A DNA stretch of 49,639 nt from an uncultured Pirellulaceae bacterium. GTDB lineage: Bacteria; Planctomycetota; Planctomycetia; Pirellulales; Pirellulaceae. Positions within the stretch are counted from its first letter, which is position 1. Each line of letters starts with the position of its first letter. A program made the translations under genes and the position numbers. Positions 33,478-42,598 of the stretch are shown here, in pieces. The notes beneath the pieces are model-generated. The model did not search any database. It saw nothing but the letters and a program-made list of their open reading frames with translations, and was not told the origin of the DNA. The stretch spans positions 1 through 49,639 of the forward strand of contig CAJQQR010000019.1 of NCBI GenBank assembly GCA_905480545.1. Direction: 5' to 3'.

Positions 33478-35181
33478 ATGTTCCAAAACATCCGTTCACT
33501 CTTTGTCCTCGCAATCGCCGTGATTTTGGTCACGTGTGCCTCAGGCTGCTTTCGCACGCGAGTTGATTGGAAAGAACCAAGCTACGTCCCATCGCCGATT
33601 GGTTTGTTTCGTCCAATAAACCAGCTGCAAAACTCGGCGCAATTGTATACAACGGCACTGCAACAGGAGGAATTGCAACTCGATTCCTGTGTTGATCTCT
33701 ACTTTGAAGTCGCAATGGCCACTTGTCACGATGACGGTGGAACTCAAGGTGACTCTAATCAGTGTTGTTTGCACAAATCAGCGCTCACCAAACTGGTTGT
33801 TACCGGTCAACGATTTGGGCGACTCGATCCCAGGCAGGGGTTGAGGGTGTGTCGAAACGGTATTGAGGAATGGGTTCCCATCACTCATTCTGGTTTCGTG
33901 TGGCATCCAAGTGATTTTCATTCCCTTGTTCCAGTTGGAGACTACAGCACCAACGCATTTCGGAATCATCATCGGCAACCCGGGCTTGGCGTTCCGCTGG
34001 TCGTTGTTCTCGGCGGTAAAAGAAAAGCCACACTACTTCCGGATCGCTGTATCTTTGCTGCGACGATCAGGCTGGCTCGGGATCATCAGGTTAGTCATGC
34101 GGCCAGCACAATCGGCTCGGAGTGCCAGCTTCAGTTATTTGATCCTTTGCGAATCGACACTGCGCCGCATCATGGTGTCCATCAACGCATCGCCAAGGAT
34201 ATTTCCGCAACGTTGGCCTATCGACTCCGAAACGAGAAGTCGAAATTTCTGGAGAATTTTATTGGCTCGGGCTCATCGGACGGCGAGAGCCGGTTGTACC
34301 TGGTTGAACCCTATCAACCCGGCAAGATCCCAATTGTTTTTGTGCATGGGCTTTTGTCGGATCCTTACACATGGGCCGAAATGGTGAACGAACTCCGTGC
34401 GACACCCGGGTTTTTCAAGCACTTTCAACTTTGGTTTTTCGAATATCCGACCGGTCGGGCGTTTCTTTCTACGGCAGCTCAATTGCGGCAAAAACTCGCC
34501 GCCGCGCGGAAGGCATTTGATCCTTACGGTCAAGATTCTCAACTTTGTAATATGGTTTTAGTTGGCCACAGTATGGGAGGCCTGGTGTCCAAATTGCAAA
34601 TCACATCAAGTGGCAACCGCCTTTGGCGGTCCGTAGCGAATAGGCCACTTCACCAATTAAATGCATCCCGTGAAAATCGTCAAAAACTGGCTGATGCGTT
34701 TTACTTTGAACCGTCTCCCTGTATTTCAAGGGTCATCTATATAGGGACACCACATCGAGGTTCGGCATTGGCGACACGACTTATCGGGAGGATTGGTTCT
34801 TCCTTGGCGTCAACACCAGACGAAAATGAGAATGAATATAGAAATATACTTCGAAACAACCCGGGGGTTTTCAGTTCTGAAATGAATCGACGGCTACCAA
34901 GCAGCATCGATTTGTTGGAGCCGAAAAGCCCGCTTCTGAACACAATTGCTCAACTGCCGGTGAACCCGAATGTACGAATGCATTCCATCATTGGGGATCA
35001 ATTTCTAACGTACAGTTTGGGGCGTTCCGATGGTGTCGTGCCTTTGGAAAGTGCACACGAGAGCCGCGCGGTTACAGAGCGTTTTGTGAACGCAACCCAT
35101 GGTAAGACGAAAAGTCACCCGGACTCGATACATGAAGTGCTGTGCATACTACAACGGCATTTGGCGAAAGTCCGTCAATAA
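33478..35181 (+). CDS. Alpha/beta-hydrolase lipoprotein
   Basis: 567 residues from the ATG at 33478; a GTG 12 nt upstream is an alternative and neither has a clear SD. The N-terminus is a lipoprotein-type signal (SLFVLAIAVILVTCASGC, a slightly atypical lipobox). Residues 25-270 are unrecognised. The hydrolase domain starts at IPIVFVHGLLSDPYTW (oxyanion HG), followed by LVGHSMGGLVSKL with Ser365 as nucleophile, RVIYIGTPHRGSALAT, the acid SDGVVPLESA and a candidate His in THGKTKSHPDSIHEVL. The order Ser-Asp-His and the TPHRGS motif resemble lipase- and PGAP1-like esterases. It probably cleaves esters of lipids or glycans from the outside of the membrane. It stands alone, with the porin gene following after about 170 bp on the same strand. 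Confidence 0.85.
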   Translation: MFQNIRSLFVLAIAVILVTCASGCFRTRVDWKEPSYVPSPIGLFRPINQLQNSAQLYTTALQQEELQLDSCVDLYFEVAMATCHDDGGTQGDSNQCCLHKSALTKLVVTGQRFGRLDPRQGLRVCRNGIEEWVPITHSGFVWHPSDFHSLVPVGDYSTNAFRNHHRQPGLGVPLVVVLGGKRKATLLPDRCIFAATIRLARDHQVSHAASTIGSECQLQLFDPLRIDTAPHHGVHQRIAKDISATLAYRLRNEKSKFLENFIGSGSSDGESRLYLVEPYQPGKIPIVFVHGLLSDPYTWAEMVNELRATPGFFKHFQLWFFEYPTGRAFLSTAAQLRQKLAAARKAFDPYGQDSQLCNMVLVGHSMGGLVSKLQITSSGNRLWRSVANRPLHQLNASRENRQKLADAFYFEPSPCISRVIYIGTPHRGSALATRLIGRIGSSLASTPDENENEYRNILRNNPGVFSSEMNRRLPSSIDLLEPKSPLLNTIAQLPVNPNVRMHSIIGDQFLTYSLGRSDGVVPLESAHESRAVTERFVNATHGKTKSHPDSIHEVLCILQRHLAKVRQ

Positions 35182-35353
35182 AATCACGAGCACAGGTCCG
35201 ATTGTTTTTCCGTCACGCCTAACACAGCACGAAAAGTGGTCATAACTGTAACGGTCTGATAGGCAATCCTGAAGAGAATCCACGAAAGCGCTACAGATTA
35301 CCCAGGCTTTTCCCGATCGCTGTAAAGATCAATGCTTTTCACGGAGAATAGGG

Positions 35354-36742
35354 ATGCTATCCGCACGTACATTTGACCGCACTTTGGTTTTTCAAGGTTG
35401 GGTCTTGGGGTTTTCTGTCTTGGCTTCCATCAGTCAAGGAGATTCGGTACGGGCACAAACGCAACCGAATTTGCCTTTGGTAAACGACGTCCACTACTCC
35501 AATGAAGTTGGAGTTGCCCCGGATGCTGATCAGATCGTCGAAGCCGAAACAGCCCTCCAGGCATCATCGGTCTACGGCGGTAGCCTTTGGGAACGGCCCA
35601 ATTTTACCGGTGATTGGCTAGGTAGCCGTTCTCTTTTGGCGGAGGGTGGATTTAAATTCACCGGCGATTTCACAAACTACTACCAAGGTGTGGTTAATGG
35701 CGGTCGCAATCAACATTTTAAATTCGGCGGTCACTCCGACTATGTATTTGATTTTGATATGGAAAAAGTCGCCGGCGCAAAAGGCATGTTCATTCGTGTT
35801 AGAGGCGAGACCCAATTCGGTGAATTTGTGAATCTAGATTCAGGGTCGCTTTTGGCGAGCAACACGTCTGGGCTTTTTCCAACTATCGGAGAACAGGCAA
35901 CCGCTCTGACCGAGTTCACGGTCACACAATTTCTTTCGGAAACATTCGGCGTCTTTGCCGGAAAATTGCAGACGATGGATGGCGACCAGAATGACTTTGC
36001 ATCAGGGCGTGGTAAAACGCAGTTCATGAACGTGGCGTTTGTTGCCAATCCAGGCCTTTTCCGAACCGTTCCGTACTCATCGTATGGTGTAGGCTGCGTT
36101 GTGTTGGGAGCAGACCAACAACCGCTCTTAACATTCACAGCGATCGATCCAATCGACCGAAGTACCGAGTTGAATCTGGACAAGGTTTTTGAAGAGGGTG
36201 TGACGCTGAGTGCTGAAGGCCGCGTGCGGACAGACTTTTTTGGAATGAAGGGGCATCAGTTGCTGGGGCTCGTCTGGAGTAGCCGAGACGTAGCTTTACT
36301 GTCCAGTGGTCCGCGTTTGATACTGCCGAATTTCGCAACGCCAACATCGAATGAATCATGGGCGATGTACTGGAACTTCGATCAATACCTTTTCGTTGAC
36401 CCATGTGATCAGTCGAAAGGGTGGGGACTTTTTGGTCGCGCCACTATCGCTGACGCCGCAACAAATCCCCTAGAGTACTTTCTCAGTATTGGCGTTGGTG
36501 GAAATAGCCGAATCGCTGGCCGGAGTAACGACACCTTTGGGGCGGGTGTTTATTACGCTGGAACGTCCAGTGAAATTCCGGGGTTTTTGTTTGGCGACAA
36601 CGGCCAAGGGGCTGAGCTTTTCTACAATTATCAGGTGACGCCATCGTTCCACCTGACGACTGATCTTCAATTCGTGAATCCCAGTTTGAAGTTTGTGGAC
36701 GATTCGTTTCTGTTTGGCTTTCGCGGAAAATTAGATTTTTAG
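35354..36742 (+). CDS. OprB-family carbohydrate-selective porin
   Basis: 462 residues with a signal peptide (VFQGWVLGFSVLASISQG, cleavage near VRAQ) and an SD (GGAGAATAGGG) before the ATG. The N-terminal plug-like region ends in WERPNFTGDWLGSRSLLAEGG, the typical OprB start of the barrel (compare GDWGGxRxxLxxxGi). Amphipathic beta-strands follow through to the C-terminal Phe (LFGFRGKLDF). FASGRGKTQFMN and GVGGNSRIAGRSNDTFGAGVYY are further OprB-type strand pairs. These porins admit mono- and oligosaccharides through an outer membrane. Their presence, with a second porin at 40823, supports a Gram-negative-type envelope. The sugar specificity is not readable. Confidence 0.88.
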   Translation: MLSARTFDRTLVFQGWVLGFSVLASISQGDSVRAQTQPNLPLVNDVHYSNEVGVAPDADQIVEAETALQASSVYGGSLWERPNFTGDWLGSRSLLAEGGFKFTGDFTNYYQGVVNGGRNQHFKFGGHSDYVFDFDMEKVAGAKGMFIRVRGETQFGEFVNLDSGSLLASNTSGLFPTIGEQATALTEFTVTQFLSETFGVFAGKLQTMDGDQNDFASGRGKTQFMNVAFVANPGLFRTVPYSSYGVGCVVLGADQQPLLTFTAIDPIDRSTELNLDKVFEEGVTLSAEGRVRTDFFGMKGHQLLGLVWSSRDVALLSSGPRLILPNFATPTSNESWAMYWNFDQYLFVDPCDQSKGWGLFGRATIADAATNPLEYFLSIGVGGNSRIAGRSNDTFGAGVYYAGTSSEIPGFLFGDNGQGAELFYNYQVTPSFHLTTDLQFVNPSLKFVDDSFLFGFRGKLDF

Positions 36743-36851
36743 AAAGCCTTTGTCTAGGGAAATGCTGTAGTTCGAAGTCAGTATCGGGCGACTTATTGTG
36801 AGTGATGAAATTCGGTAGGTAGTCCGTGGTTTCCGGTTTCGCTTATCCAGT

Positions 36852-38141
36852 TTACGTGTCGCTCAGGTCGGGTTTCATCCGGAGTTGACGTCCGACGATA
36901 CCCACAAAAACGAGGGTGGTAAGCACCACAACGGTTCCAAACGCTGCGGCGGCGCCATTCGCACCGTAGGGCACCGCCAATAACGAAGTCGAAACCACCA
37001 ACGTCAACCCACCCAAAAAGTAGACCAGCAAGACGGTTTTTAGCTGGTTGGTAAACTTGAGGTACTCAGGCGCCATGGCAAACGTGGTTGCGACACAGGT
37101 CCCGGCTGAAATCATCAGTAGGGCAAAGTAGCCGTCGACAAATTCATCTCCAAACCATCCCAAGATAATTTTTCCGAAGAAGACCATCAGTAAGAAATAC
37201 GCACCACTTGCCGAGCCAATCAGCACTCGCCGTGATTTCTTCATTCTTAACCCAAGTTTCCAATCCGCGTTACTGATGATTGTAGCGAGTTCAGGTTGGT
37301 AAAATTTATTGGTTGATTTGGCGACCAGGAGAATGAAGCAGGCCGTCTCCATGGCCGCGACAAATCGGGCAACTTCAATTTCTTCAATATTTAAGGCGTA
37401 AAGCAGCAGGACACTAATTTTGAACAACCACGTGGTGAGCAACGCCAGAAACGAATACCACAGACAGTGGCGAAGCCAGTCAGCAACCTGATAGACTCTT
37501 TTGGCTGATTGCGCCGCAGGGTTCGTAAAACGCTGTAGGAACCAAGATGCTGCCAGGAGTCCGACGACGCCACTCATTCCAAAGCAGATGACGGCGGCTT
37601 GAAGGCTGACTTTTCCCACCATGAAGTAAAGGCTCAACAGGGACAATAGGGTGAATCCTGGGCAAACGAGCCTGGTGATGATGGCCCCCGTAACAGGTCG
37701 CCGGTTGGCCATTACGAATTCTGACACAACGGCGACCAAGGCTGTGGGAGCTAAGAACCAAACCACCGTCGTCACCGCTTCATTACGAAGAGTGCCCGGG
37801 TTGAGGTTTTCGCAAATTAACGCCGAAATTCCTAACAGTATGCTGCATGTGACCACCAGGAGGATGCTGAATAACCAGTATCCACGTAGCAGGCCCCATT
37901 CCTTTTTCGCAACGAATTCCGGATAGATACGCATGGCATACTTACCGGTTCCAAACTCACAAAAAGTTGCCAGAAACATAAGGGTCGCAACTGCAATCGC
38001 ATAGTCGGGAAAGTCTTCGGGGCCCAATAGGCGAGCAAGCAAAATCGTTGCAAGGAAACCGACAATTGAACTAATAATCGAAATGGCCACCATCAAGGCT
38101 GCGGTCACGGCCGCTTTCTCGTTACTCGTTTTCATCGCCAT
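36852..38141 (-). CDS. Wzx-like polysaccharide flippase (MATE/MVF superfamily)
   Basis: 429 residues with about 12 membrane helices. The N-terminus (SNEKAAVTAALMVAISIISSIVGFLATILLARLLGPEDFPDYAIA, cited in part) has the LLARLLGPEDFG-type motif of polysaccharide transporters. The helices come in two similar halves separated near residue 200. The C-terminal half ends GAAAAFGTVVVLTTLVFVGIVGRQLRM. Such proteins flip undecaprenyl-linked oligosaccharides for O-antigen, capsule or exopolysaccharide export. No polymerase (wzy) or glycosyltransferase is adjacent, so its glycan is unknown. It converges on the OprB-like gene and lies downstream of the Pro-rich protein's terminator on the same strand. Confidence 0.85.
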   Translation of the reverse strand: MAMKTSNEKAAVTAALMVAISIISSIVGFLATILLARLLGPEDFPDYAIAVATLMFLATFCEFGTGKYAMRIYPEFVAKKEWGLLRGYWLFSILLVVTCSILLGISALICENLNPGTLRNEAVTTVVWFLAPTALVAVVSEFVMANRRPVTGAIITRLVCPGFTLLSLLSLYFMVGKVSLQAAVICFGMSGVVGLLAASWFLQRFTNPAAQSAKRVYQVADWLRHCLWYSFLALLTTWLFKISVLLLYALNIEEIEVARFVAAMETACFILLVAKSTNKFYQPELATIISNADWKLGLRMKKSRRVLIGSASGAYFLLMVFFGKIILGWFGDEFVDGYFALLMISAGTCVATTFAMAPEYLKFTNQLKTVLLVYFLGGLTLVVSTSLLAVPYGANGAAAAFGTVVVLTTLVFVGIVGRQLRMKPDLSDT

Positions 38142-38264
38142 CGCTCATTTTCGATTGACCACATCCCGCAGGTTATGTTTGAGGTTCGATCTGCTCCGAG
38201 GTGATCGTCCTGTGTCAGGAACTATGCAAACCGCTTGAAGTCCCGCAGTGAGAGGAGTTAATCC

Positions 38265-38303
38265 AAAAAAAAATGGCACAGTCTTCGTTTGAAAGACTGT
38301 GCC
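38265..38303 (-). terminator. Rho-independent terminator after the Pro-rich protein gene
   Basis: A minus-strand hairpin with a perfect 11-bp stem GGCACAGTCTT / AAGACTGTGCC (plus-strand 38293-38303 and 38275-38285), a 7-nt loop, then A and a T-run (plus A-run 38265-38273). It lies about 28 bp past the stop. Confidence 0.92.
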
Positions 38304-38330
38304 GATACATTGGGATCATACTGTTGTTGA

Positions 38331-39686
38331 TTAAGGATCTTTGTTCGTGTCAGGTTCCTTTTCTTTCGCTTCCTCGTCTTGTTCAATCCTGACCAGGTTC
38401 CAAGTTTGCGTTTCATCTGCACCGAAGTGAACCAGGACCGGAGCAGTCTCCTTGGTCAGATTATAGAGACCGGTTTCCATGACGATGTCAGGATTCGACT
38501 TGTCTGCCGATTTCCAAGCGACCCGTTGGGTTTCCTTGTCGACCATTCCTTCCAGTGGAATGGATTTCTCAGTCGTCTCATTGTAGAAAGTGCCCGCAAC
38601 AACGCCTTCTTTGTTGACAGCAAGCTGAATCAACATGGCGGTTTCTTCAACTTCGTCCTGAACCACAGCGAAAACGCCCAGCGGCATCCATTCGGCCTTA
38701 TCCGCTTGTTCCTCGGAAATTTCGGGCACACTGGATGCTACAGACTTAACACTCTCATAGTATTCATTCGCAGTGCCACTGGCCTCGCCGTTTACATAGA
38801 CCGTATCGCCTTCGTAGTAGACCGTCCCGCCATTTCCATAGCTGTAATATACGGGACGAGCGGCCCAAACGAACCAAGAGGAAACTGCAACGGCGGTTGC
38901 CGGTCGCCACCAATATCCTGGTCGATAAGTGTAACCAGGCCGATACCAAGGATGCCAAACGGGTCGGTAGGCCGGCGGTCGATAAGCAGGGGGCCGGTAT
39001 CCAGGAGGCCGATATCCGGGCGGTCGATATCCGGGGGGGCGAATGCCAGGTTTTGCTGGAAGGTTTGTGGCGGGTGGTCGGATGCCAGGTTTTGCTGGAA
39101 GGTTTGTGGCTGGCGGTCGGATGCCTGTCCCTGGTCTCGTGGCTGGCTTGGTGACTCCGCCGCTTGGTAACTGAGATGCTCCCGGCTTATACCAGTCCGG
39201 CATAAACGGTTTTTGCGACCCTGATGGATAGCGATTCTTTACGGAATTTGTGATTTTGCTCGGGTCAAATCCGCCAACTGAAGGACGCTTTCCCGAACTT
39301 GGAAAACCAGGTAGCGTCGACGGTTTGGAGGATGGCCTGAGGACACTTGGCCGTGTGTTGGGTGAGATTCCTTTGTTGGGAAAACCTCCGGATGGACGTC
39401 CTTTGTTTGGTAATGTAGACGGACGCTGAGGGGGCTTTACGTTGGGGCGCTGCCCGCTTGGTCGCTGCCCGCTTGGTCTCTGCCCGCTGGGTTTCTGCAC
39501 TGATGGGCGAGAAATATTTGGACGGGGGGTCGGGGGTCGACTCATGGACGGCGTTCTATTGATGCTACCACCTCTGGAACCGCCACCTCTGGAACCGCCA
39601 CCTCTCCGCTGACCAACGGCCTCGACACTTACCATGAAAACAGCCGCAGCTGCCATCAATGTAATGCTTGTTTTTTTAAACTTCAT
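38331..39686 (-). CDS. Exported proline-rich repeat protein with conserved C-terminal domain
   Basis: 451 residues. The signal peptide is KTSITLMAAAAVFMVSVEAVG; a Gly/Arg-rich segment follows (RRGGGSRGGGSRGG). Residues 45-240 are Pro/Arg/Ser-rich with repeats: SGQRP three times, a 13-residue unit PPATNLPAKPGIR twice, then GYRPP three times and AYRPP/AYRPV. An aromatic patch follows (WHPWYRPGYTYRPGYWWRP) and then a possible membrane or surface segment (ATAVAVSSWFVWAARP). The C-terminal 110 residues (EWMPLGVFAVVQDE, LIQLAVNKEGVVAGTFYNE, VAWKSADK, TWNLVRI) form a compact beta-rich domain that I have seen only in planctomycetes. It is probably a cell-surface protein with an extended stalk. The gene is 40 bp after the preceding gene and shares its transcript, ending at a strong terminator. 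Confidence 0.8.
   Translation of the reverse strand: MKFKKTSITLMAAAAVFMVSVEAVGQRRGGGSRGGGSRGGSINRTPSMSRPPTPRPNISRPSVQKPSGQRPSGQRPSGQRPNVKPPQRPSTLPNKGRPSGGFPNKGISPNTRPSVLRPSSKPSTLPGFPSSGKRPSVGGFDPSKITNSVKNRYPSGSQKPFMPDWYKPGASQLPSGGVTKPATRPGTGIRPPATNLPAKPGIRPPATNLPAKPGIRPPGYRPPGYRPPGYRPPAYRPPAYRPVWHPWYRPGYTYRPGYWWRPATAVAVSSWFVWAARPVYYSYGNGGTVYYEGDTVYVNGEASGTANEYYESVKSVASSVPEISEEQADKAEWMPLGVFAVVQDEVEETAMLIQLAVNKEGVVAGTFYNETTEKSIPLEGMVDKETQRVAWKSADKSNPDIVMETGLYNLTKETAPVLVHFGADETQTWNLVRIEQDEEAKEKEPDTNKDP
38962..39117 (-). repeat. 15-bp and 39-bp in-frame tandem repeats in the Pro-rich gene
   Basis: Five 15-bp units (38962-39036) encode GYRPP/AYRPP/AYRPV pentads. Two 39-bp units (39040-39078 and 39079-39117) encode the 13-residue repeat. 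All periods are multiples of three, so length changes keep the frame. Confidence 0.88.
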
Positions 39687-39726
39687 CTTTATATCCAGTT
39701 AAACCTTGGCTTTTATTTGATCGAGA

Positions 39727-40266
39727 TTACTTAGCCTTTTTACGGACGAAGGTTGACTCGGCGACACTCGGCTGAATTTGTCCGCCAACCTGGCGATTCA
39801 CAGATTTCCAGCGGACCGTATTGTCATCTACCTTTGTGATGATATTCGTTGATGATGCTGTTTCGCCCGAAGCTAGCTGGAAAGACGTCTTGATGGTCCA
39901 GCGATCACCTTCTTGCGACCAAAGTGCCGTGCCATATCCGCCTTCGGTATCAAATGTCCATGACTGCACTCGTTCCAATACGGGGTCATATCCGATCATC
40001 TGAACCACTTCCATTGAGTTCTCATCATCGATTTGGAGCTTGAACTCACGCTTGAGAAATCCTCGTTTCCCGTAGGCGACACATTTGACTCCGATGGAAC
40101 CCTCATCGCTCTGATCGCCCCATTCACCGATCATCCACCGCAAAGAGTCAAGGGGGGCTTGGTCTGTCGCAACCGCAGCATCCGTCGTTTTTTCCGGAGA
40201 ATCTTGGGAGAATCCGTAATTGGTTGCCAGCAAAAACACAGCTAGTGTTTGGATTAAATACTTCAT
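39727..40266 (-). CDS. Exported lipocalin-like beta protein, planctomycete type
   Basis: 179 residues with signal peptide (YLIQTLAVFLLATNYGFS, then QDS). The mature part runs through SLRWMIGEWGDQSDEG, VQMIGYDPVLERVQSWTFD, TALWSQEGDRWTIKTSF and TVRWKSVNRQVGGQIQP. This is the pattern of a small beta-barrel domain often found at the C-terminus of SgcJ/EcaC-type proteins in planctomycetes; here it stands alone without the SnoaL-like half. A small hydrophobic ligand is possible but unproven. It is the first gene of a two-gene unit, 40 bp before the Pro-rich protein. No enzymatic motif is seen. Confidence 0.72.
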   Translation of the reverse strand: MKYLIQTLAVFLLATNYGFSQDSPEKTTDAAVATDQAPLDSLRWMIGEWGDQSDEGSIGVKCVAYGKRGFLKREFKLQIDDENSMEVVQMIGYDPVLERVQSWTFDTEGGYGTALWSQEGDRWTIKTSFQLASGETASSTNIITKVDDNTVRWKSVNRQVGGQIQPSVAESTFVRKKAK

Positions 40267-40822
40267 TAGTTTCCTTCATTCGAAAGCGATCGGTTCGCCT
40301 TTTGCATTGTTCAGTCGGGTGCGCTTTTTCAAAGTGTCGCCGTAGGGAATCGTTTCAGAATTGCCCAAATAAGACAGCGTAAAAATATTTCGCCCGGGAT
40401 GATAGCGTAACAGCATTTAATTCGTTGCTGTGGCCCGCACGATAAGCAGTTTTAGACGTTATTTCGACTTTCGTCGAGTTTTTTAAAATAAAAATCGCTA
40501 TTTTATCGTTTGCTTCGCATTGGCCCTCTGGTTATCGATGACTGAGCTAGAAAACACTAGTCAGGCTCAAGCCTTGGGGCAATCGTTCGTCCGTGATGCA
40601 ACCCGTTCACGCTAATGCAAACAAGTTTTCGAGCCTAGCGGCGACCGATCGTCGTTTCGTATCGAAATTGCTGGGTCACAAATCGCGTTGCTAGCGTAAT
40701 GTTTTCGTGTTTCCGAATCATTAAGTTATAAGCGTTTTAAGGGGTGGGTTGAAATTGACGATAAGGAGAATTGTACCAGGCGTTGTACTCTGTTGGTCAC
40801 CCCACGCTACGTTTGCTGATTT
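40267..40822. other. 556-bp divergent intergenic region, no gene seen
   Basis: Lies between the lipocalin-like gene (minus) and the OprO/P-like porin (plus). No supported frame. No clear -35/-10 pair, operator or Pho-box-like direct repeat was found by eye. Confidence 0.45.
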
Positions 40823-42217
40823 ATGCATCGATTTTCAACAGCCATTTTGCCTAACTGGGTCACTGTTGTTTGCCTTGTGGTGATCATTTGTCCCTGCAAT
40901 TTTGGAATGGGGCAGTCGAAGGAAGCTTTGAGTGGAGTCGATCGACCACAAGAAACGATCGTCGAGCTTCCAATTTACGAAGAGTCCGAAGTCGACACGA
41001 CGAACCTTGATTGGTTGAACGAAATTAAGGTTGGCTACGACAAGGGCTTTTTAATTGCCAGTAAGAAATCGCTTGACCTTGATGCAGCCGAAAATCCATT
41101 CCGGCTCAAATTCAATGGTTGGGGGCAGTTGCGGTCTGTTTCAATTGACTCCAACGGGGCAAATCCTGATCAAAACCAGTTTCAACTCCAACGTGCACGT
41201 ATCGCACTTTCGGGTAGCGCGTTCACAGAGGATTTTTCCTACTTCTTACAAATGGATGGGCGAAGTAGCAGCGGAGATGATATTCGCTTGTTGGATTATT
41301 ATTTGGACTACGACATTGGGCACCATAGCTGGGGTTTTGATCCGGATTCACTCGTATTTCAAACTGGTCGATTCAAGATGCCCACGAATTTAGCGCGTGA
41401 ATTGAGCGGGAAAGGATTTCAATTCGCGGACCGCTCGGTTGCCAGTACATTTTTTGACGTAAACAGGAGCTTGGGATGGGGGCTCTACGGACGCGCGAAG
41501 AAATGGCGTAGACCGTTCAATTGGTCCGTTGCAATTTTCAATGGGCTGGTCACCGGTGGAGCTGAAACGGGGAGCAGCGGAAGTCTGGACAATAATTTTG
41601 CGTATTCAGCGCGAACCAGCTGGTATCCGTGCGGCGACTGGGGCAGCGGGCAACTTTCCGACTTTGATTATCACCACAGCCCTGCAACACGGGTTGGTGC
41701 GGGATGGGCAAGTTCTGCGATAAACCGGACCGGCTCGACGGAATTCAATTCTGTTCGGGTAGTCGATTCCGGAAAAAAATTATCGCTTATGCTTCCGATG
41801 ACGGTCGATCAATATCGAGTCAACCTTTACTCAATCGATGCGTCGATAAAGTACGCAGGCTGGTCTTGGACTTCTGAATACTATTTTAGACAGATCAGTG
41901 ATTTTCAAGGTGCAGCGATTCCAGAGCTATTTGATCATGGTTTCTGGTTGCAAGCGGGCAAATTCGTCATTCCAGAAAAATGTGAATTGGTGGCGAGATG
42001 GTCACGGGTCGAAGGAGAGTCCGGTTTGCTTGGTGCCGGGACGGAGAGTTCTGACGAAATCGCAGGTGGTTTCGCGTGGTACTTTCGAGGTGAAAACGCC
42101 AAGTTGGTTATTGACCTGACCCGCCTTAATGGAGCTCCAATCGATTCGGCTGCTTTAAGTATCGCACCGGGGGATTCAGGCTGGCTTTTGCGTTCGCAGA
42201 TTCAGTTTGCATTCTGA
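40823..42217 (+). CDS. OprO/OprP-type phosphate-selective porin
   Basis: 464 residues. The signal peptide (NWVTVVCLVVIICPCNFGMGQ) is followed by a short acidic stretch. The barrel then begins KVGYDKGFLIASKKSLDL and PFRLKFNGWGQLRSVSID, the standard start of OprO/P-family porins. Next come QFQLQRARIALSGSAF, FSYFLQMDGRSSSG, LVFQTGRFKMPTNLARE and the C-terminal strand RSQIQFAF ending in Phe. Family members carry phosphate or polyphosphate through the outer membrane using an arginine ladder; I cannot check those positions by eye. It has no phosphate-regulon neighbours. Porin identity is firm, phosphate selectivity inferred only from family. Confidence 0.87.
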   Translation: MHRFSTAILPNWVTVVCLVVIICPCNFGMGQSKEALSGVDRPQETIVELPIYEESEVDTTNLDWLNEIKVGYDKGFLIASKKSLDLDAAENPFRLKFNGWGQLRSVSIDSNGANPDQNQFQLQRARIALSGSAFTEDFSYFLQMDGRSSSGDDIRLLDYYLDYDIGHHSWGFDPDSLVFQTGRFKMPTNLARELSGKGFQFADRSVASTFFDVNRSLGWGLYGRAKKWRRPFNWSVAIFNGLVTGGAETGSSGSLDNNFAYSARTSWYPCGDWGSGQLSDFDYHHSPATRVGAGWASSAINRTGSTEFNSVRVVDSGKKLSLMLPMTVDQYRVNLYSIDASIKYAGWSWTSEYYFRQISDFQGAAIPELFDHGFWLQAGKFVIPEKCELVARWSRVEGESGLLGAGTESSDEIAGGFAWYFRGENAKLVIDLTRLNGAPIDSAALSIAPGDSGWLLRSQIQFAF

Positions 42218-42598
42218 TGCGAGTTTGCTGAACGATTTTCTACCAATTGCCAACAACTGACAATGAGCAAGCACAAGTAATGGCAATCTGATTTTGTCTG
42301 AAAGGACGAGGTTTGCCCGTCCAAATCATCGTTATGAAGTAAAGGAGCCCGCATAGAATCGAAAAATTGTGGGCCAATATCACCCGTCCGTCGATCAATG
42401 CGATAGCCCCGTTTCGTCGCACGCCAAAGCTCGGTGGCAGGCAAAGCTCGGTGGCTGATGAGCCGAAAATGCATCATGCAGCCAGATCCAAATTTTGTAG
42501 TGGGCGGTGCTAAAATCGATTGCGCCAGCACTCGCCAGAGAGGGGAAATCCACCGTCTTTCGACGGTGGCTACATTGCGTTTGAAATCGAATGTTGAC
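42218..42598. other. 381-bp convergent intergenic region with repeats
   Basis: Between two convergent genes. It contains a 13-bp direct repeat AAAGCTCGGTGGC (42426-42438 and 42443-42455), and a perfect hairpin at 42550-42569 described separately. No supported reading frame. Confidence 0.5.
42550..42569. repeat. Perfect 8-bp palindrome, REP-like
   Basis: CCACCGTC, TTTC loop, GACGGTGG, followed by CTAC. I recall similar short units as recurrent intergenic repeats in planctomycete genomes; this comes from memory, with only one copy here. With no T-run on either side it is unlikely to be a terminator alone. It lies between convergent genes, a typical place for such units. Confidence 0.5.

Noticed and set aside
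33863..34387. 174-codon plus-strand frame
   Set aside because: Lies in another frame inside the hydrolase lipoprotein, whose own frame carries the GHSMGG nucleophile motif and catalytic Asp.
38962..39117. Possible CRISPR-like array
   Set aside because: Units are contiguous, 15 and 39 bp, with no spacers; they are in-frame protein repeats and no cas gene is present.
38379..39170. 263-codon plus-strand frame
   Set aside because: Antisense of the Pro-rich repeat gene; its Gly/Arg/Ser repeats are the mirror of the real repeats, and the minus-strand gene has a signal peptide and terminator.
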